A DNA stretch of 64,000 nt from contig NZ_BMMP01000013.1 in the NCBI RefSeq assembly GCF_014645895.1, forward strand, positions 1 to 64,000. The letters run 5' to 3'. Source of the stretch: Streptomyces daqingensis (GTDB taxonomy: Bacteria; Actinomycetota; Actinomycetes; Streptomycetales; Streptomycetaceae). The notes under the pieces were generated by a model. The model saw nothing but the letters and a program-made list of their open reading frames with translations. It ran no database searches and was not told the DNA's origin. Shown one piece after another: positions 42,074-50,973 of the stretch (position 1 is the first letter of the stretch; every line of letters starts with the position of its first letter). Both the position numbers and the translations under genes were made by a program.

Positions 42074-43552
42074 TCACGTACGTCCGAGGCGCCGCAGCAG
42101 AAGGGCCGACGCGACAGGCCGGGCGCCCGCCGCCGCGCTGTCGTCCGCCACCTCGCGGTCGGAGGAGACGACCACCACGGGACGGCCCGGCGGTTCCGCC
42201 CGCACGAGCTGGCGGATCAGCTCGTCCGCGATCTGCCCCGGCTTGCTGAACAGCACGCGCACGCCCCGTGGCGGCGCGAGCAGGACGGGTGCCGCCAGTT
42301 CGGCCCCGTCGAAGACGCAGGTGACCTCGGCGCCGGACTGCGCGGCGAGCCCGGCGAGCCCCCCGAGGAGGCGCAGCCGCTGCTTGTCCAGCGGCATCGT
42401 CGGATAACCGGTCTTGGTGACGTTGTAGCCGTCGACGACCAGATGCGCCTGCGGGAGGGAGAGGAGCTGGTCGAGGAGTTCGGGGTCCGTCTCGGAGAGC
42501 GCGCGCGCCGCGATGTCCCGCGGCGTCATGCGGCCGGGCTCGACCGCGTCGACGGTCTCGGCCGGCCGGCTCTCCGTCGGCGGCAGCGCCAGCTCGCGAC
42601 GGAGGCCCTGTGCGGCGTCCAGCACCGTGTCCAGCAGCAGGCGGACCCGCATGTCCTCGACGCTGCGCCCTTCGCGCGCGGCCCGGCGCCCCGCCTCCAG
42701 CGCCGCCTCGGTCTCGGCGAGCCGCGTGCGCAGGCGCCGGCTCTCGCTGTCGGCCGCCGTCTTCTCCGCGGCGGTGGCAGAGCGCAGCTCGTCCAGGTCC
42801 GCCCGCAGTTTCCGCGCGGCGGCCTCGCCGCGCTTCACGTCGCTCTGCGCGCTGCGCAGCTTCCGCTGCGTGGCATCCAACTCGCGGCGCAGCGACTCGA
42901 GTTCGCTGCGTCCGCGTTCCGCCTCCGTACGGGCTGCGGTGCGGGCGTCGGCCAGTTCGCGCCGGAGCCGGACGAGTTCGCGCTGAGCCTCCTCCCCCGC
43001 CTGCTCCGCCTGCGCGCGCTGAGCCTCCTCGCCCGCCGCGGCGACGAGCTTCGGCCAGTCCGCCGGGCGCAGCACGTACGCCACCGCCGCCACGTCGACC
43101 GGGTCGGCGGCGGGCGGCGGGGTCGACGAGGAGAGCGCCTCGGTCAGGTCGGGGAAGCGTTCGCGAAGCTGCTCGGCGATCCGCTCGCGGAAGACCGCGT
43201 CCTTCTCCAGGGACGTGGCCATCGCGTTGGCGGCGAACTTCGTGCGGCGCTGAGGGGTGAAGCGGGCGTACTGGCGCAGCGGGACGGGCAGCTCGCTGAC
43301 CGTCAGCCCTCCGAGCGCGTCCCCGGTGAGGGCCACCACGCGGCGGCGCACTCTGTCGGGAAGCGGACGGTCCATGATCTCGCCGGCGCCGGAAGCGTCA
43401 CCGGCCTCCCCGCCCGTGCCGGCGTCCGTCCCGGCGTCCGTGCCGGCACCGGTCTCCGCGGCGGGCCGGGAATCCTCGTGCGGCTCCGGCGCGGCATCCG
43501 ACGTCGACGGCTCACGCTCCCCGCCGCCGCCCGTCGCTTCCACCACCGTCAC
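42074..43552 (-). CDS. NYN-domain (YacP-like) RNA-binding/nuclease protein with coiled coil
   Basis: 492 residues. Disordered Gly/Thr/Glu-rich N terminus (~1-55), a helical domain (PLPDRVRRRVVAL..., LPVPLRQYARFTPQRRTKFAANA), a long coiled coil (~165-310), and a C-terminal NYN/PIN-like domain beginning HLVVDGYNVTKTGYP. The latter has acidic VFDGAE and VVVSSDREVAD motifs for metal-dependent RNA cleavage. Conserved in actinobacteria; likely an RNA-processing nuclease. Confidence 0.87.
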   Translation of the reverse strand: MTVVEATGGGGEREPSTSDAAPEPHEDSRPAAETGAGTDAGTDAGTGGEAGDASGAGEIMDRPLPDRVRRRVVALTGDALGGLTVSELPVPLRQYARFTPQRRTKFAANAMATSLEKDAVFRERIAEQLRERFPDLTEALSSSTPPPAADPVDVAAVAYVLRPADWPKLVAAAGEEAQRAQAEQAGEEAQRELVRLRRELADARTAARTEAERGRSELESLRRELDATQRKLRSAQSDVKRGEAAARKLRADLDELRSATAAEKTAADSESRRLRTRLAETEAALEAGRRAAREGRSVEDMRVRLLLDTVLDAAQGLRRELALPPTESRPAETVDAVEPGRMTPRDIAARALSETDPELLDQLLSLPQAHLVVDGYNVTKTGYPTMPLDKQRLRLLGGLAGLAAQSGAEVTCVFDGAELAAPVLLAPPRGVRVLFSKPGQIADELIRQLVRAEPPGRPVVVVSSDREVADDSAAAGARPVASALLLRRLGRT

Positions 43553-43564
43553 ACCTGCCGTTTC

Positions 43565-43804
43565 TCAGACCTCTGCGCCCGGCCGGTCGACGAGCTCGAC
43601 CTGGTCGGCGGCGTCGCACCACCGGCAGCGCACGGACTCGATGCTCTCACTGAGCACCTCCTGCTCCTCGACCCTGGACTCACCGGCCAGATCCAGATGG
43701 ACGTACTCCACGACCCTGCTCGAACGCGTCACGTCGAAGCGCGTCAGGTTGCCGCACAGCGTGCAGCGCCATCGGGTGCCTGCGGTGGGCGCGGGGACCG
43801 CCAT
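43565..43804 (-). CDS. small zinc-ribbon-like protein
   Basis: 79 residues from ATG 43804 (GAGG eight bases upstream; a GTG at 43834 would add ten). Two CxxC knuckles, RWRCTLCGNLTRFD and VRCRWCDAADQVE, about 47 residues apart, should bind one zinc. Ends 12 bp before the NYN-domain gene begins on the same strand, so probably co-transcribed with it and possibly linked to RNA metabolism. Confidence 0.82.
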   Translation of the reverse strand: MAVPAPTAGTRWRCTLCGNLTRFDVTRSSRVVEYVHLDLAGESRVEEQEVLSESIESVRCRWCDAADQVELVDRPGAEV

Positions 43805-43962
43805 TGCCTCGACCTCATTCCTTCGAGCGTTCACGGGCTTCGGTGCGGTGCGTGTACGCCTGCGCGCGGTAACCCGACGGAAGCGCGGGAGTGCTTGCCG
43901 TAACCCTAAGACCTGCCGCCCGTCCCCGTGTGTCGAGGAGCCTGCCCAGTGACCGAGCCATC

Positions 43963-44667
43963 ATGATCCGCCTCATGCCGAAGCACCCCGTGCTGACCTG
44001 TACGCTCATCGCCCTCTGCTGCCTGGTCTTCCTCATCAGCCCGGCCTCCGGCTTCCTGCCCGTACACGGCACCGGTGCCTCGCTGCACCGCGCACAGGCC
44101 GACTGGTTCCAGCAGTGGGGTGTACTGCCCCGCACCCTGTGGGACAGGGCCGCTCTCCGTCCGCTGCTCACCCCTCTCACCGCGCTCTTCCTGCACGCGG
44201 ACTGGCTGCACCTGCTCGGCAACGTGCTCTTCCTGTACGTCTTCGGCGGCCCGGTCGAGATGCGGATGGGCCCCATCCGCTTCGCGCTGTGCTACCTGAC
44301 CGTCGGCTACATCGCCATGCTCTGCTACGCGGCGGCCCACCACCACTCGGGCCAGACGCTCGTCGGGGCGTCCGGCGCCGTCTCGGGGATGCTCGGCGCC
44401 TTCCTCTACCTCTATCCGAAGGCGCGGGTGACCAGCGTCTTCCCCTTCCTCCTCTTCCTGCCGCTGCGCTTCCCCGCCTGGCTGGTGCTGGTCTTCTGGC
44501 TGACGCTGCAGTGGATCGCCACACGGCAGGACGGCGACGGGCCGGGCGTCGCCTACCTCGCCCACGTCGCCGGGTTCACGCTGGGCTTCCTCTACGCCTG
44601 GCTGCGATTCCGTACGGCTACAGTGGGCACGCCCGCTCCGGCGACCCAGGGAGAGTCCCCACCGTGA
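43963..44667 (+). CDS. rhomboid family intramembrane serine protease
   Basis: 234 residues from ATG 43963 (GTG 43930 is an alternative). Six hydrophobic helices. Conserved features: FLHADWLHLLGNVLFLYVFG (the HxxxN region), GASGAVSGMLGAFLYLYP (nucleophile Ser in GxSG) and YLAHVAGFTLGFLYAW (catalytic His). Cleaves membrane proteins within the bilayer; substrate unknown. Its stop codon overlaps the start of the next gene. Confidence 0.93.
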   Translation: MIRLMPKHPVLTCTLIALCCLVFLISPASGFLPVHGTGASLHRAQADWFQQWGVLPRTLWDRAALRPLLTPLTALFLHADWLHLLGNVLFLYVFGGPVEMRMGPIRFALCYLTVGYIAMLCYAAAHHHSGQTLVGASGAVSGMLGAFLYLYPKARVTSVFPFLLFLPLRFPAWLVLVFWLTLQWIATRQDGDGPGVAYLAHVAGFTLGFLYAWLRFRTATVGTPAPATQGESPP

Positions 44668-44945
44668 TCACCTCGATCGTGCTCATCAAGACCAGCACCG
44701 ACCGCATCCCCGAGATCGCCGAACAGATCGCGGCGCTGGAGAGCGTCAGCGAGGTCTACTCGGTCACCGGTGCCCACGATCTGATCGCGCTCGTGCGCGT
44801 GGCGCAGCACGACGACCTCGCGGACATCATCCCCGGCAAGATCAGCAAGGTGCCCGGGGTGCAGTCGACGGAGACCCACATCGCCTTCCGCACCTACTCG
44901 CAGCACGACCTGGAGTCGGCGTTCGCGATCGGCCTCGACTCCTGA
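44664..44945 (+). CDS. stand-alone RAM (AsnC/Lrp ligand-binding) domain protein
   Basis: 93 residues from GTG 44664, overlapping the rhomboid stop by 4 bp. It consists only of the Lrp/AsnC C-terminal ligand domain (SIVLIKTSTDRIPEIAEQIA, VYSVTGAHDLIALVRV, VPGVQSTETHIAFRTY); no helix-turn-helix. Such single-domain proteins oligomerise and bind amino acids. Coupled translation with the rhomboid is conserved in streptomycetes from memory; functional link unknown. Confidence 0.9.
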   Translation: MITSIVLIKTSTDRIPEIAEQIAALESVSEVYSVTGAHDLIALVRVAQHDDLADIIPGKISKVPGVQSTETHIAFRTYSQHDLESAFAIGLDS

Positions 44946-44952
44946 GCGGACG

Positions 44953-46539
44953 TCAGGAAACCGTCACCCTTCCGGGCTCCGGGCGGGACCGAGCCGTCCC
45001 GCCGTCGCTCCCGCCCGGCGCCTCGCCCCTGCCACCGGCGGCTGCGTCGGCCGCCTCCCCCGCCGCCGGGCGCTCCTCCGGTACGCAGCGCCCGTCCACG
45101 GTGCGGTAGTTCCATCGCGCCCCGTTGCGCACGAGCTCGCGTACCGCCCTTACGAACCGTTCGACGTGCTCGTCCGGCGTACCCGCGCCGAAGCTGACCC
45201 GCACCGCGTTGAGGTCGCCTCCGCCGCCCGTGCCGCCTGCTCCGCACCCGCCGCGCTGCTCGCTTCCGGCGCCCCGCAACGTCCGGACGAGGGGGTGCGC
45301 GCAGAAGAGGCCGTCGCGCACGCCGATGCCGTACTCCGCGGAGAGCGCGGCGGCGAAGTGTGAGCTGTTCCAGCCCTCGACCACGAACGACACCACGCCC
45401 ACCCGGCTTTCGGCCGCCTCGCCCGGCGAGCCGGCGCCGAACAGTGAGAGCACCTCCACCTCGGGGACCTCGGCCAGCGCGGTCAGCAGCCTCGCGGTCA
45501 GCGTGCGCTCGCGCTCGACCAGCCGGCCGAAGCCGGCCTCGTCCAGTGCCCTGCACGCGGCGGCGACGGCGTAGGCGCCGATGACGTTCGGGGAGCCCGC
45601 CTCGTGCCGGGCGGCACCGCCCTGCCATTCCACCTCCACGCCGCCGTCCGCCTCCCGTACGACGCTTCGGCTTGCGCCCCCGCCGGCCAGGTACGGCTCC
45701 GCCGCGTCCAGCCAGTCCGAGCGCCCCGCGAGCACGCCCGCGCCGAAGGGCGCGTACAGCTTGTGCCCGGAGAACGCCACCCAGTCCACGTCGAGTTCGC
45801 CGATGTCGACGGGGTGGTGCGGGGCGAGCTGCGCGGCGTCCAGCACGATGAGTGCGCCGTGCCGGTGCGCGGCGTCGGCGAGCTGCCTCACGGGCCAGAT
45901 CTCGCCGGTGACGTTCGAAGCCCCCGTCACGCACACCAGCTTGGGGCCTGCGGGCTCGGCGTGCAGCCGCTCCTCCAGCGCCGCGACGGCCTGCTCGGGC
46001 GAACGGGGCGCGTCGAGCCACGTCGTGTGCAGCCCCCTCCAGGGCAGCAGGGCCGCGTGGTGCTCGCTCTCGAAGACGTACACGCGGGTGCCCTCGGGCA
46101 CGGCGGACGCCAGCAGGTTCAGGGAATCCGTCGTGGACCGGGTGAAGAGGACCCGGTCGTCCTCCCGGCAGCCAAGGAAGCGCGCGACCGTCGCCCTGCT
46201 CTCCTCGAAGAGCGCCGTGGAGTGCTGCGACAGGTACCCGGCGCCCCGGTGCACGCTGCCGTAGTACGGGGCGTACGCGGCCACTTCGTCCCACACCCGC
46301 TGCAGTACGGGGGCGCTCGCCGCGTAGTCCAGCGCGGCGTAAGTCGTCTCGCCGCCCGTGACGAGCGGGACCCGCACGTCCAGGCCGAGCACGGGCAGCA
46401 CCGGACACTCGGGGCTCCCGCCCGGTGCGCCGGCCCGCGCCTGACGGGCGTCGGCGCCCGCGGAAACAGCAGGGACAGCGGCAACAGCCGGGGGACGGAA
46501 CGCGGGTGCGGGGACTGCGGACGCGACGTGCTGACTCAC
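44953..46539 (-). CDS. class V aminotransferase / cysteine desulfurase-like PLP enzyme
   Basis: 528 residues from GTG 46539, with GAGGGAG upstream. PLP-binding Lys260 in AFSGHKLYAPFG; FESEHHAALLPW and VCVTGASNVTGEIWPV are as in NifS/SufS-type enzymes. RDGLFCAHPLVR supplies a Cys at the place of the type II desulfurase active-site Cys. The N-terminal 50 residues are low-complexity and the C-terminal ~70 residues are an extra disordered tail. A SAM-IV riboswitch in the leader ties it to methionine/cysteine metabolism. Activity could be desulfurase, lyase or epimerase. Confidence 0.88.
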   Translation of the reverse strand: MSQHVASAVPAPAFRPPAVAAVPAVSAGADARQARAGAPGGSPECPVLPVLGLDVRVPLVTGGETTYAALDYAASAPVLQRVWDEVAAYAPYYGSVHRGAGYLSQHSTALFEESRATVARFLGCREDDRVLFTRSTTDSLNLLASAVPEGTRVYVFESEHHAALLPWRGLHTTWLDAPRSPEQAVAALEERLHAEPAGPKLVCVTGASNVTGEIWPVRQLADAAHRHGALIVLDAAQLAPHHPVDIGELDVDWVAFSGHKLYAPFGAGVLAGRSDWLDAAEPYLAGGGASRSVVREADGGVEVEWQGGAARHEAGSPNVIGAYAVAAACRALDEAGFGRLVERERTLTARLLTALAEVPEVEVLSLFGAGSPGEAAESRVGVVSFVVEGWNSSHFAAALSAEYGIGVRDGLFCAHPLVRTLRGAGSEQRGGCGAGGTGGGGDLNAVRVSFGAGTPDEHVERFVRAVRELVRNGARWNYRTVDGRCVPEERPAAGEAADAAAGGRGEAPGGSDGGTARSRPEPGRVTVS

Positions 46540-46560
46540 GGAGGACTCCCTCAAGACCAG

Positions 46561-46608
46561 GGATCCCTGGCCGAGGCCTGCCCGCTGCGGGCGGGACAGA
46601 GGGATCCG
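46561..46608 (-). promoter_or_regulatory. expression-platform hairpin after the SAM-IV aptamer
   Basis: Arms ggatccct (46561-46568) and agggatcc (46601-46608) are perfect complements and enclose a second GC-rich hairpin. The upstream arm overlaps the 3' edge of the aptamer, and the gene's Shine-Dalgarno follows directly, so folding here can be coupled to ligand binding. Confidence 0.6.
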
Positions 46609-46723
46609 TGCTTGCCGCGCGGCCTTGCTGCCGTGCGGCCCGGTCATCACCCGGGGCACCCCACCACGGACAGGAGGGTTGCCGGACAGCGGGCCGGGGC
46701 CTTGATCGCTGTCACTCGTGACC
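46605..46723 (-). promoter_or_regulatory. SAM-IV riboswitch
   Basis: Read on the minus strand, the aptamer opens with GGTCACGAGTGACAGCG, has GGCCCCGGCCCGCTGTCCGG, then GGCAACCCTCC and GTGGGGTGCCCCGGGTGATG, and closes P1 with TGACC (46646-46642) against GGTCA (46723-46719). A 3' hairpin region with GGCAAGCACGG follows. This is the SAM-IV class described in actinomycetes, which binds S-adenosylmethionine and normally reduces expression of sulfur-metabolism genes. Confidence 0.88.
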
Positions 46724-46864
46724 TGGCCGGGAGTATGGCACACGGGTTCGGCGCCGGCGTCCGGGCGTCCGCATCGCGGACAGCGTCACGGCGCAGCGCC
46801 GCCGCCCGGCCCCGAGGAGAGGGAAGGCCCCCCAGCCCCGGTTTCCGAACGGCGGAGCCCGCCG

Positions 46865-47959
46865 TCACATGTGGCTCGCGGCCACCCAGCGCTCCAGCGA
46901 CGCCCTGGCCGCACCGCTGTCCACGGACTCTGCCGCCCGGGCCATCGCCGCGCGGATCTGATCGGCCAGCGGCGCGTCGCCCGGTTCGAGGGCGACGAGG
47001 GCCGCGGCGGAGTTCAGCAGCACCGCGTCGCGCACGGGGCCCTTCTCGCCGTCGAGCACCCGCCTCGCCACGTCCGCGTTGTACGCGGCGTCGGCCCCGC
47101 GCAGGGCCTCCACCGGCACGATGTCGATGCCCACGTCGCGCGGGTCGAACGACTGCTGACGCACCTCGCCGTCCCGTACGACCCACACGGTGGACGTGGC
47201 CGTGGTCGTCAGCTCGTCCAGACCGTCGTCCCCGCGGAAGACGAGGGCGGAAGAACCGCGTTCGGCGAGCACGCCCGCCATGATGGGAGCCATCCGGGCG
47301 TTCGCCACACCGGTCGCCTGCGCCTGTACGCGCGCGGGGTTCGTCAGCGGGCCGAGGAAGTTGAAAGAGGTGGGGATGCCCAACTCGCCGCGGGCGTTGG
47401 CCACATGGCGCAGCGACGGGTGGAACTTCACGGCGAAGCAGAAGGTGATGCCCGCCTCCGAGGCCACCTCGGCGACACGCTGCGGGGTCAGCTCCAGATT
47501 GACGCCCAGCTTCTCCAGTACGTCCGTCGCGCCACTGGCGCTGGAGGCCGCGCGGTTGCCGTGCTTGACGACCTTCGCGCCGCAGCCCGCGACCACGATG
47601 GCGGACATCGTCGAGATGTTGACCGTCTTCGCGCGGTCGCCGCCGGTACCGACGATGTCGACCGTGGGCCCGGGGACCTCGATCACGTTGGCATGCGCGT
47701 ACATGGCCCGTACGAGACCGGTGATCTCGTCGACCGTCTCGCCCTTCGCCCGCAGCGCCACCGCGAAACCGGCGATCTGCGCGTCGCTCGCCTCGCCCCG
47801 CATGATGCGGTCCATCGCCCAGGCGGTGGCGTCGGCCCCGAGGTTCTCCCCCGCGAGCAGCGAGGTCAGTACGTCCGGCCAGGTGTGGGAACCCCCGGGG
47901 GCAGCTCCCAGGCCGGAGGCGCTGGGGGCGGGAGAGCCGGCAGACGGAACGGCGCTCAT
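46865..47959 (-). CDS. trpD: anthranilate phosphoribosyltransferase
   Basis: 364 residues. Second step of tryptophan synthesis: anthranilate plus PRPP. Motifs: VDIVGTGGDRAKTVNISTMSA (PRPP loop), KVVKHGNRAASSASGATDVLE (KHGNR), FHPSLRHV, PTSFNFLGPLTNPA and VFRGDDGLDELT. An N-terminal ~25-residue Pro/Ser/Gly extension is variable. Located away from trpEG; no leader peptide or attenuator recognised before it. Confidence 0.96.
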   Translation of the reverse strand: MSAVPSAGSPAPSASGLGAAPGGSHTWPDVLTSLLAGENLGADATAWAMDRIMRGEASDAQIAGFAVALRAKGETVDEITGLVRAMYAHANVIEVPGPTVDIVGTGGDRAKTVNISTMSAIVVAGCGAKVVKHGNRAASSASGATDVLEKLGVNLELTPQRVAEVASEAGITFCFAVKFHPSLRHVANARGELGIPTSFNFLGPLTNPARVQAQATGVANARMAPIMAGVLAERGSSALVFRGDDGLDELTTTATSTVWVVRDGEVRQQSFDPRDVGIDIVPVEALRGADAAYNADVARRVLDGEKGPVRDAVLLNSAAALVALEPGDAPLADQIRAAMARAAESVDSGAARASLERWVAASHM

Positions 47960-48274
47960 GATCCCTCCTGAGGTCCTGCAACGCGGAGAACGGACGTCCG
48001 CCCCGGTGCCGGAGGCTCACGCAGGCAGCGAACGCGACCGGGTGCGAACCACGAGGCACGGCGGGGGACTCGCCGGGCGGCTCCGCTGTGCGTGCCTCCC
48101 GGCCGACCCCACCCTAGCCGCCTGACGCCCCGACCAGGACATCACCCGGATCGGGCCGTGGCACTCGCCGGACCGGCGCTACGCCCTTCCGCACGCCCGA
48201 GGGGCCGGGCTCCCCGCTGGGGAGCCCGGCCCCTCGTGTGCGACGCTGCGCTGCCCGCTCGGAGCAGCGGAACC
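47960..48274. other. 315-bp gap between trpD and qcrB containing a terminator
   Basis: Holds the terminator of the qcr operon (48198-48236) and, on the trpD side, about 240 bp expected to contain the trpD promoter. No gene or riboswitch seen. Confidence 0.6.
48198..48236 (-). terminator. terminator of the ctaE-qcrCAB operon
   Basis: gaggggccgggctcccc (48199-48215), loop gct, and its perfect complement (48219-48235), plus one more C-G pair outside: an 18-bp stem beginning 39 bp after the qcrB stop. Confidence 0.85.
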
Positions 48275-49909
48275 TCAGTGGTGGCCGTGGCCGCTGGTGA
48301 TCTCCCGGTACTCCTCGGCGGTCGGCTTCGGGATCTGAGCCTGCTCGCCGTAGTAGCCCTTCGAGAACCGGGCGCGCAGCTTCTGGGCGCGGCCCACCTT
48401 GCGCTGGACGCCGTTCTCGTCGGTCTCCGGGCCGATCTCGTACGGCTTGTGCTGCTCGTGCGCCGTGAGCGTGTGCAGCTGCTCCTGGGAGAGCTGCTCG
48501 TGCACCTCGACGAACTCGCCGTGCGGGAGCCGCTTGATGATGCCGGACTCGCGTCCGTGCAGCACCTTCTCCTTGTCCTTGCGCTGGAGCCCCAGGCAGA
48601 TCCGCCGGGTGACGAAGAAGACCACGACCGGCACCACGAAGAAGGCGATGCGCACGAACCACGTGATGGCGTTGATCGACAGGTCGAAGTGCGTCGCCAC
48701 CAGGTCGTTGCCGCCGCCGACCAGCATGACGGTGTACCAGGCGATCCAGGCACATCCGAAAGCCGTACGGGTCGGGGCGTTCCGCGGCCGGTCCGCGATG
48801 TGGTGCTCCCGCTTGTCGCCCGTCACCCAGGACTCGATGAACGGGTAGACGGCGATCGCGGCGAGCACGAGCGGGAAGACCATCAGCGGGATGAAGACGC
48901 CCAGTACGAGCGTGTGGTCCCACAGATGGACCTCCCAGCCGGGCATGACGCGGATCAGCCCCTCGGAGAAGCCCATGTACCAGTCGGGCTGCGCGTTCGT
49001 CGACACCTGGTCCGGACGGTACGGGCCGAGCACCCAGATCGGGTTGACGGTGAACGTCGCCGCGATGACGGAGATGACGCCGAAGACGAGGAAGAAGAAG
49101 CCTCCCGCCTTGGCCATGTAGACCGGCAGCAGCGGCATTCCGACGACGTTCTTGTTCGTACGGCCGGGGCCCGCGAACTGCGTGTGCTTGTGGTAGAAGA
49201 CCAGGATCAGATGGGCCACCAGCAGGCCCAGCATGATCCCCGGCAGCAGCAGCACGTGGACGGAGAAGAACCGCGCGACGAAGTCGTGCCCGGGGAACTC
49301 GCCGCCGAAGAGGAACATCGACAGGTACGTGCCGACGATCGGCACGGACAGGACCGCGCCCTCCATGAACCGCACGCCGGTGCCCGAGAGCAGGTCGTCC
49401 GGCAGGGAGTAGCCGGTGAAGCCGGTGAACATGCCCAGCACGAACAGCAGGAAGCCGAACAGCCAGTTGATCTCACGCGGCTTGCGGAAGGCGCCGGTGA
49501 AGAAGACGCGCATCATGTGGACGAACATCGCGCCGAGGAAGATCAGCGCCGCCCAGTGGTGGATCTGCCTCACCAGCAGACCGCCGCGCACGTCGAAGCT
49601 GATGTCCAGCGTGGAGGCGAACGCCTCCGACATCAGCACGCCCTGCATCGGCACGTAACTGCCGTGGTACTCCACCTCGTTCATCGACGGGTGGAAGAAC
49701 AGCGTCAGGTAGACGCCCGTGAGGATGATGATGATGAAGCTGTAGAGCGCGACCTCACCCAGCATGAAGGACCAGTGGTCCGGGAAGATCTTGCGCATGT
49801 TGGCCTTGGCGAGGCTGTAGATGCCCAGCCGGCCGTCCGCCCAGTCGGCGACCCGTTCACCGGCGGGTGCCTGCTTCTTCGCAGCGGTGCTCTCGCTTGT
49901 AGTACTCAT
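48275..49909 (-). CDS. qcrB: cytochrome bc1 complex cytochrome b subunit
   Basis: 544 residues from ATG 49909, overlapping qcrA by 4 bp. Membrane core of the menaquinol-cytochrome c reductase. Eight or nine helices; haem ligands in HHWAALIFLGAMFVHMMRVFFTGAFR and in LPGIMLGLLVAHLILVFYHKH; PEWxx-type loop appears as the QPDWYMGFSEGLIRVMP region. The ~120-residue C-terminal extension is the actinobacterial form. Works with QcrA, QcrC and the aa3 oxidase as one supercomplex. Confidence 0.97.
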   Translation of the reverse strand: MSTTSESTAAKKQAPAGERVADWADGRLGIYSLAKANMRKIFPDHWSFMLGEVALYSFIIIILTGVYLTLFFHPSMNEVEYHGSYVPMQGVLMSEAFASTLDISFDVRGGLLVRQIHHWAALIFLGAMFVHMMRVFFTGAFRKPREINWLFGFLLFVLGMFTGFTGYSLPDDLLSGTGVRFMEGAVLSVPIVGTYLSMFLFGGEFPGHDFVARFFSVHVLLLPGIMLGLLVAHLILVFYHKHTQFAGPGRTNKNVVGMPLLPVYMAKAGGFFFLVFGVISVIAATFTVNPIWVLGPYRPDQVSTNAQPDWYMGFSEGLIRVMPGWEVHLWDHTLVLGVFIPLMVFPLVLAAIAVYPFIESWVTGDKREHHIADRPRNAPTRTAFGCAWIAWYTVMLVGGGNDLVATHFDLSINAITWFVRIAFFVVPVVVFFVTRRICLGLQRKDKEKVLHGRESGIIKRLPHGEFVEVHEQLSQEQLHTLTAHEQHKPYEIGPETDENGVQRKVGRAQKLRARFSKGYYGEQAQIPKPTAEEYREITSGHGHH

Positions 49910-50973
49910 GCTCGACGCTCCCAGTAGGCGGGGCCCACGGGTTCTTCGAAGTCGCCCTGAGCTTCGAGGAATCCATCGTTGTTGACGCTGATCTTGAGCT
50001 GCGGCAGCGCGTGGCCGGCCGGACCGAAGATCACTCGCGCACCGTCCGACAGGTCGAAGGTCGACTGGTGGCACGGGCAGAGCACGTGGTGCGTCTGCTG
50101 CTCGTACAGGCTGACGGGACAGCCGACGTGCGTACAGATCTTGGAGTAGGCCACGATCCCCTCGTGGGACCAGTCCAGCTCCCGCTTGTCCTTGATGTCC
50201 TCGGGCTCGAGGCGGACGAGCATCAGGGCCGCCTTGGCGATCTCCTTCTGGAAGTCCTCGTCGTGCTCGTCAAGGCCCTCCGGCATGGCGAACGTCAGGG
50301 AGCCGACGGTGATGTCCTCGGGGCGGAGCGGCTCGTGCGTGTTCTCGTTGACCAGCAGCTTGCCCTTGGCCCACAGGGTGTGCTCGAGCTTGTCCTCGGG
50401 CAGCGGACCGAGGTCGCGCAGGAGCACGACACCGGACAGCGGGACGAGCGCCAGAGCCCCGAACATCGTCCGCCGGATGAGCGGACGCCGCCCGAGGGCG
50501 GACTCCTTGGCTCCCTGGCGGAAGTCCTCCATGACCTTCGCCCGGGTGTCAGGCTCGGCGGCGACCTGGTGCCGCTCGTCGACCAGTTCGTGGTCCGACA
50601 TCAGGGTGCGCGCCCAGTGGACCGCGCCCGCGCCGATGCAGAAGAGGGCGACGCCCAGCGTCGTACCGAGCGCGAAGTTCAGCGCGCCGATGTTCCCCAT
50701 CGGCCAGATGTACACGAACTTGTCGACCGGGATGGCCACGAAGCTCGCGATGAAGCCCACCGTGGCCAGCATCGACGCCGTGAAGAGCATCGCGACGACG
50801 CGCTCGGAGCGCTTGGCAGCACGCTCGTCGACGTCCTGGACGCGGGGCTCGTGCGGCGGCATCCCGGGGTCGGCGAACGGGTCGTCCGCCGTGGCCACCG
50901 TGCCGTGACCGTTCTCCTGTGCGCTCGGCAGCTTCTCGTCAGACACGTTGTCGTGTGATCCAGTCTCGCTCAT
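49906..50973 (-). CDS. qcrA: cytochrome bc1 complex Rieske iron-sulfur subunit
   Basis: 355 residues. Three hydrophobic helices in the N-terminal half (actinobacterial QcrA) and a C-terminal Rieske domain with CTHVGCPVSLYE and VLCPCHQSTFD, giving the C-x-H and C-x2-H [2Fe-2S] ligands and the disulfide pair. Transfers electrons from menaquinol to QcrC. Overlaps qcrC and qcrB by 4 bp each. Confidence 0.97.
   Translation of the reverse strand: MSETGSHDNVSDEKLPSAQENGHGTVATADDPFADPGMPPHEPRVQDVDERAAKRSERVVAMLFTASMLATVGFIASFVAIPVDKFVYIWPMGNIGALNFALGTTLGVALFCIGAGAVHWARTLMSDHELVDERHQVAAEPDTRAKVMEDFRQGAKESALGRRPLIRRTMFGALALVPLSGVVLLRDLGPLPEDKLEHTLWAKGKLLVNENTHEPLRPEDITVGSLTFAMPEGLDEHDEDFQKEIAKAALMLVRLEPEDIKDKRELDWSHEGIVAYSKICTHVGCPVSLYEQQTHHVLCPCHQSTFDLSDGARVIFGPAGHALPQLKISVNNDGFLEAQGDFEEPVGPAYWERRA

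Noticed and set aside
48092..49927. 611-codon plus-strand open frame over qcrB
   Set aside because: Antisense to qcrB. The translation is a string of Asp/Glu/Arg/His-rich repeats caused by complementing membrane-protein codons.
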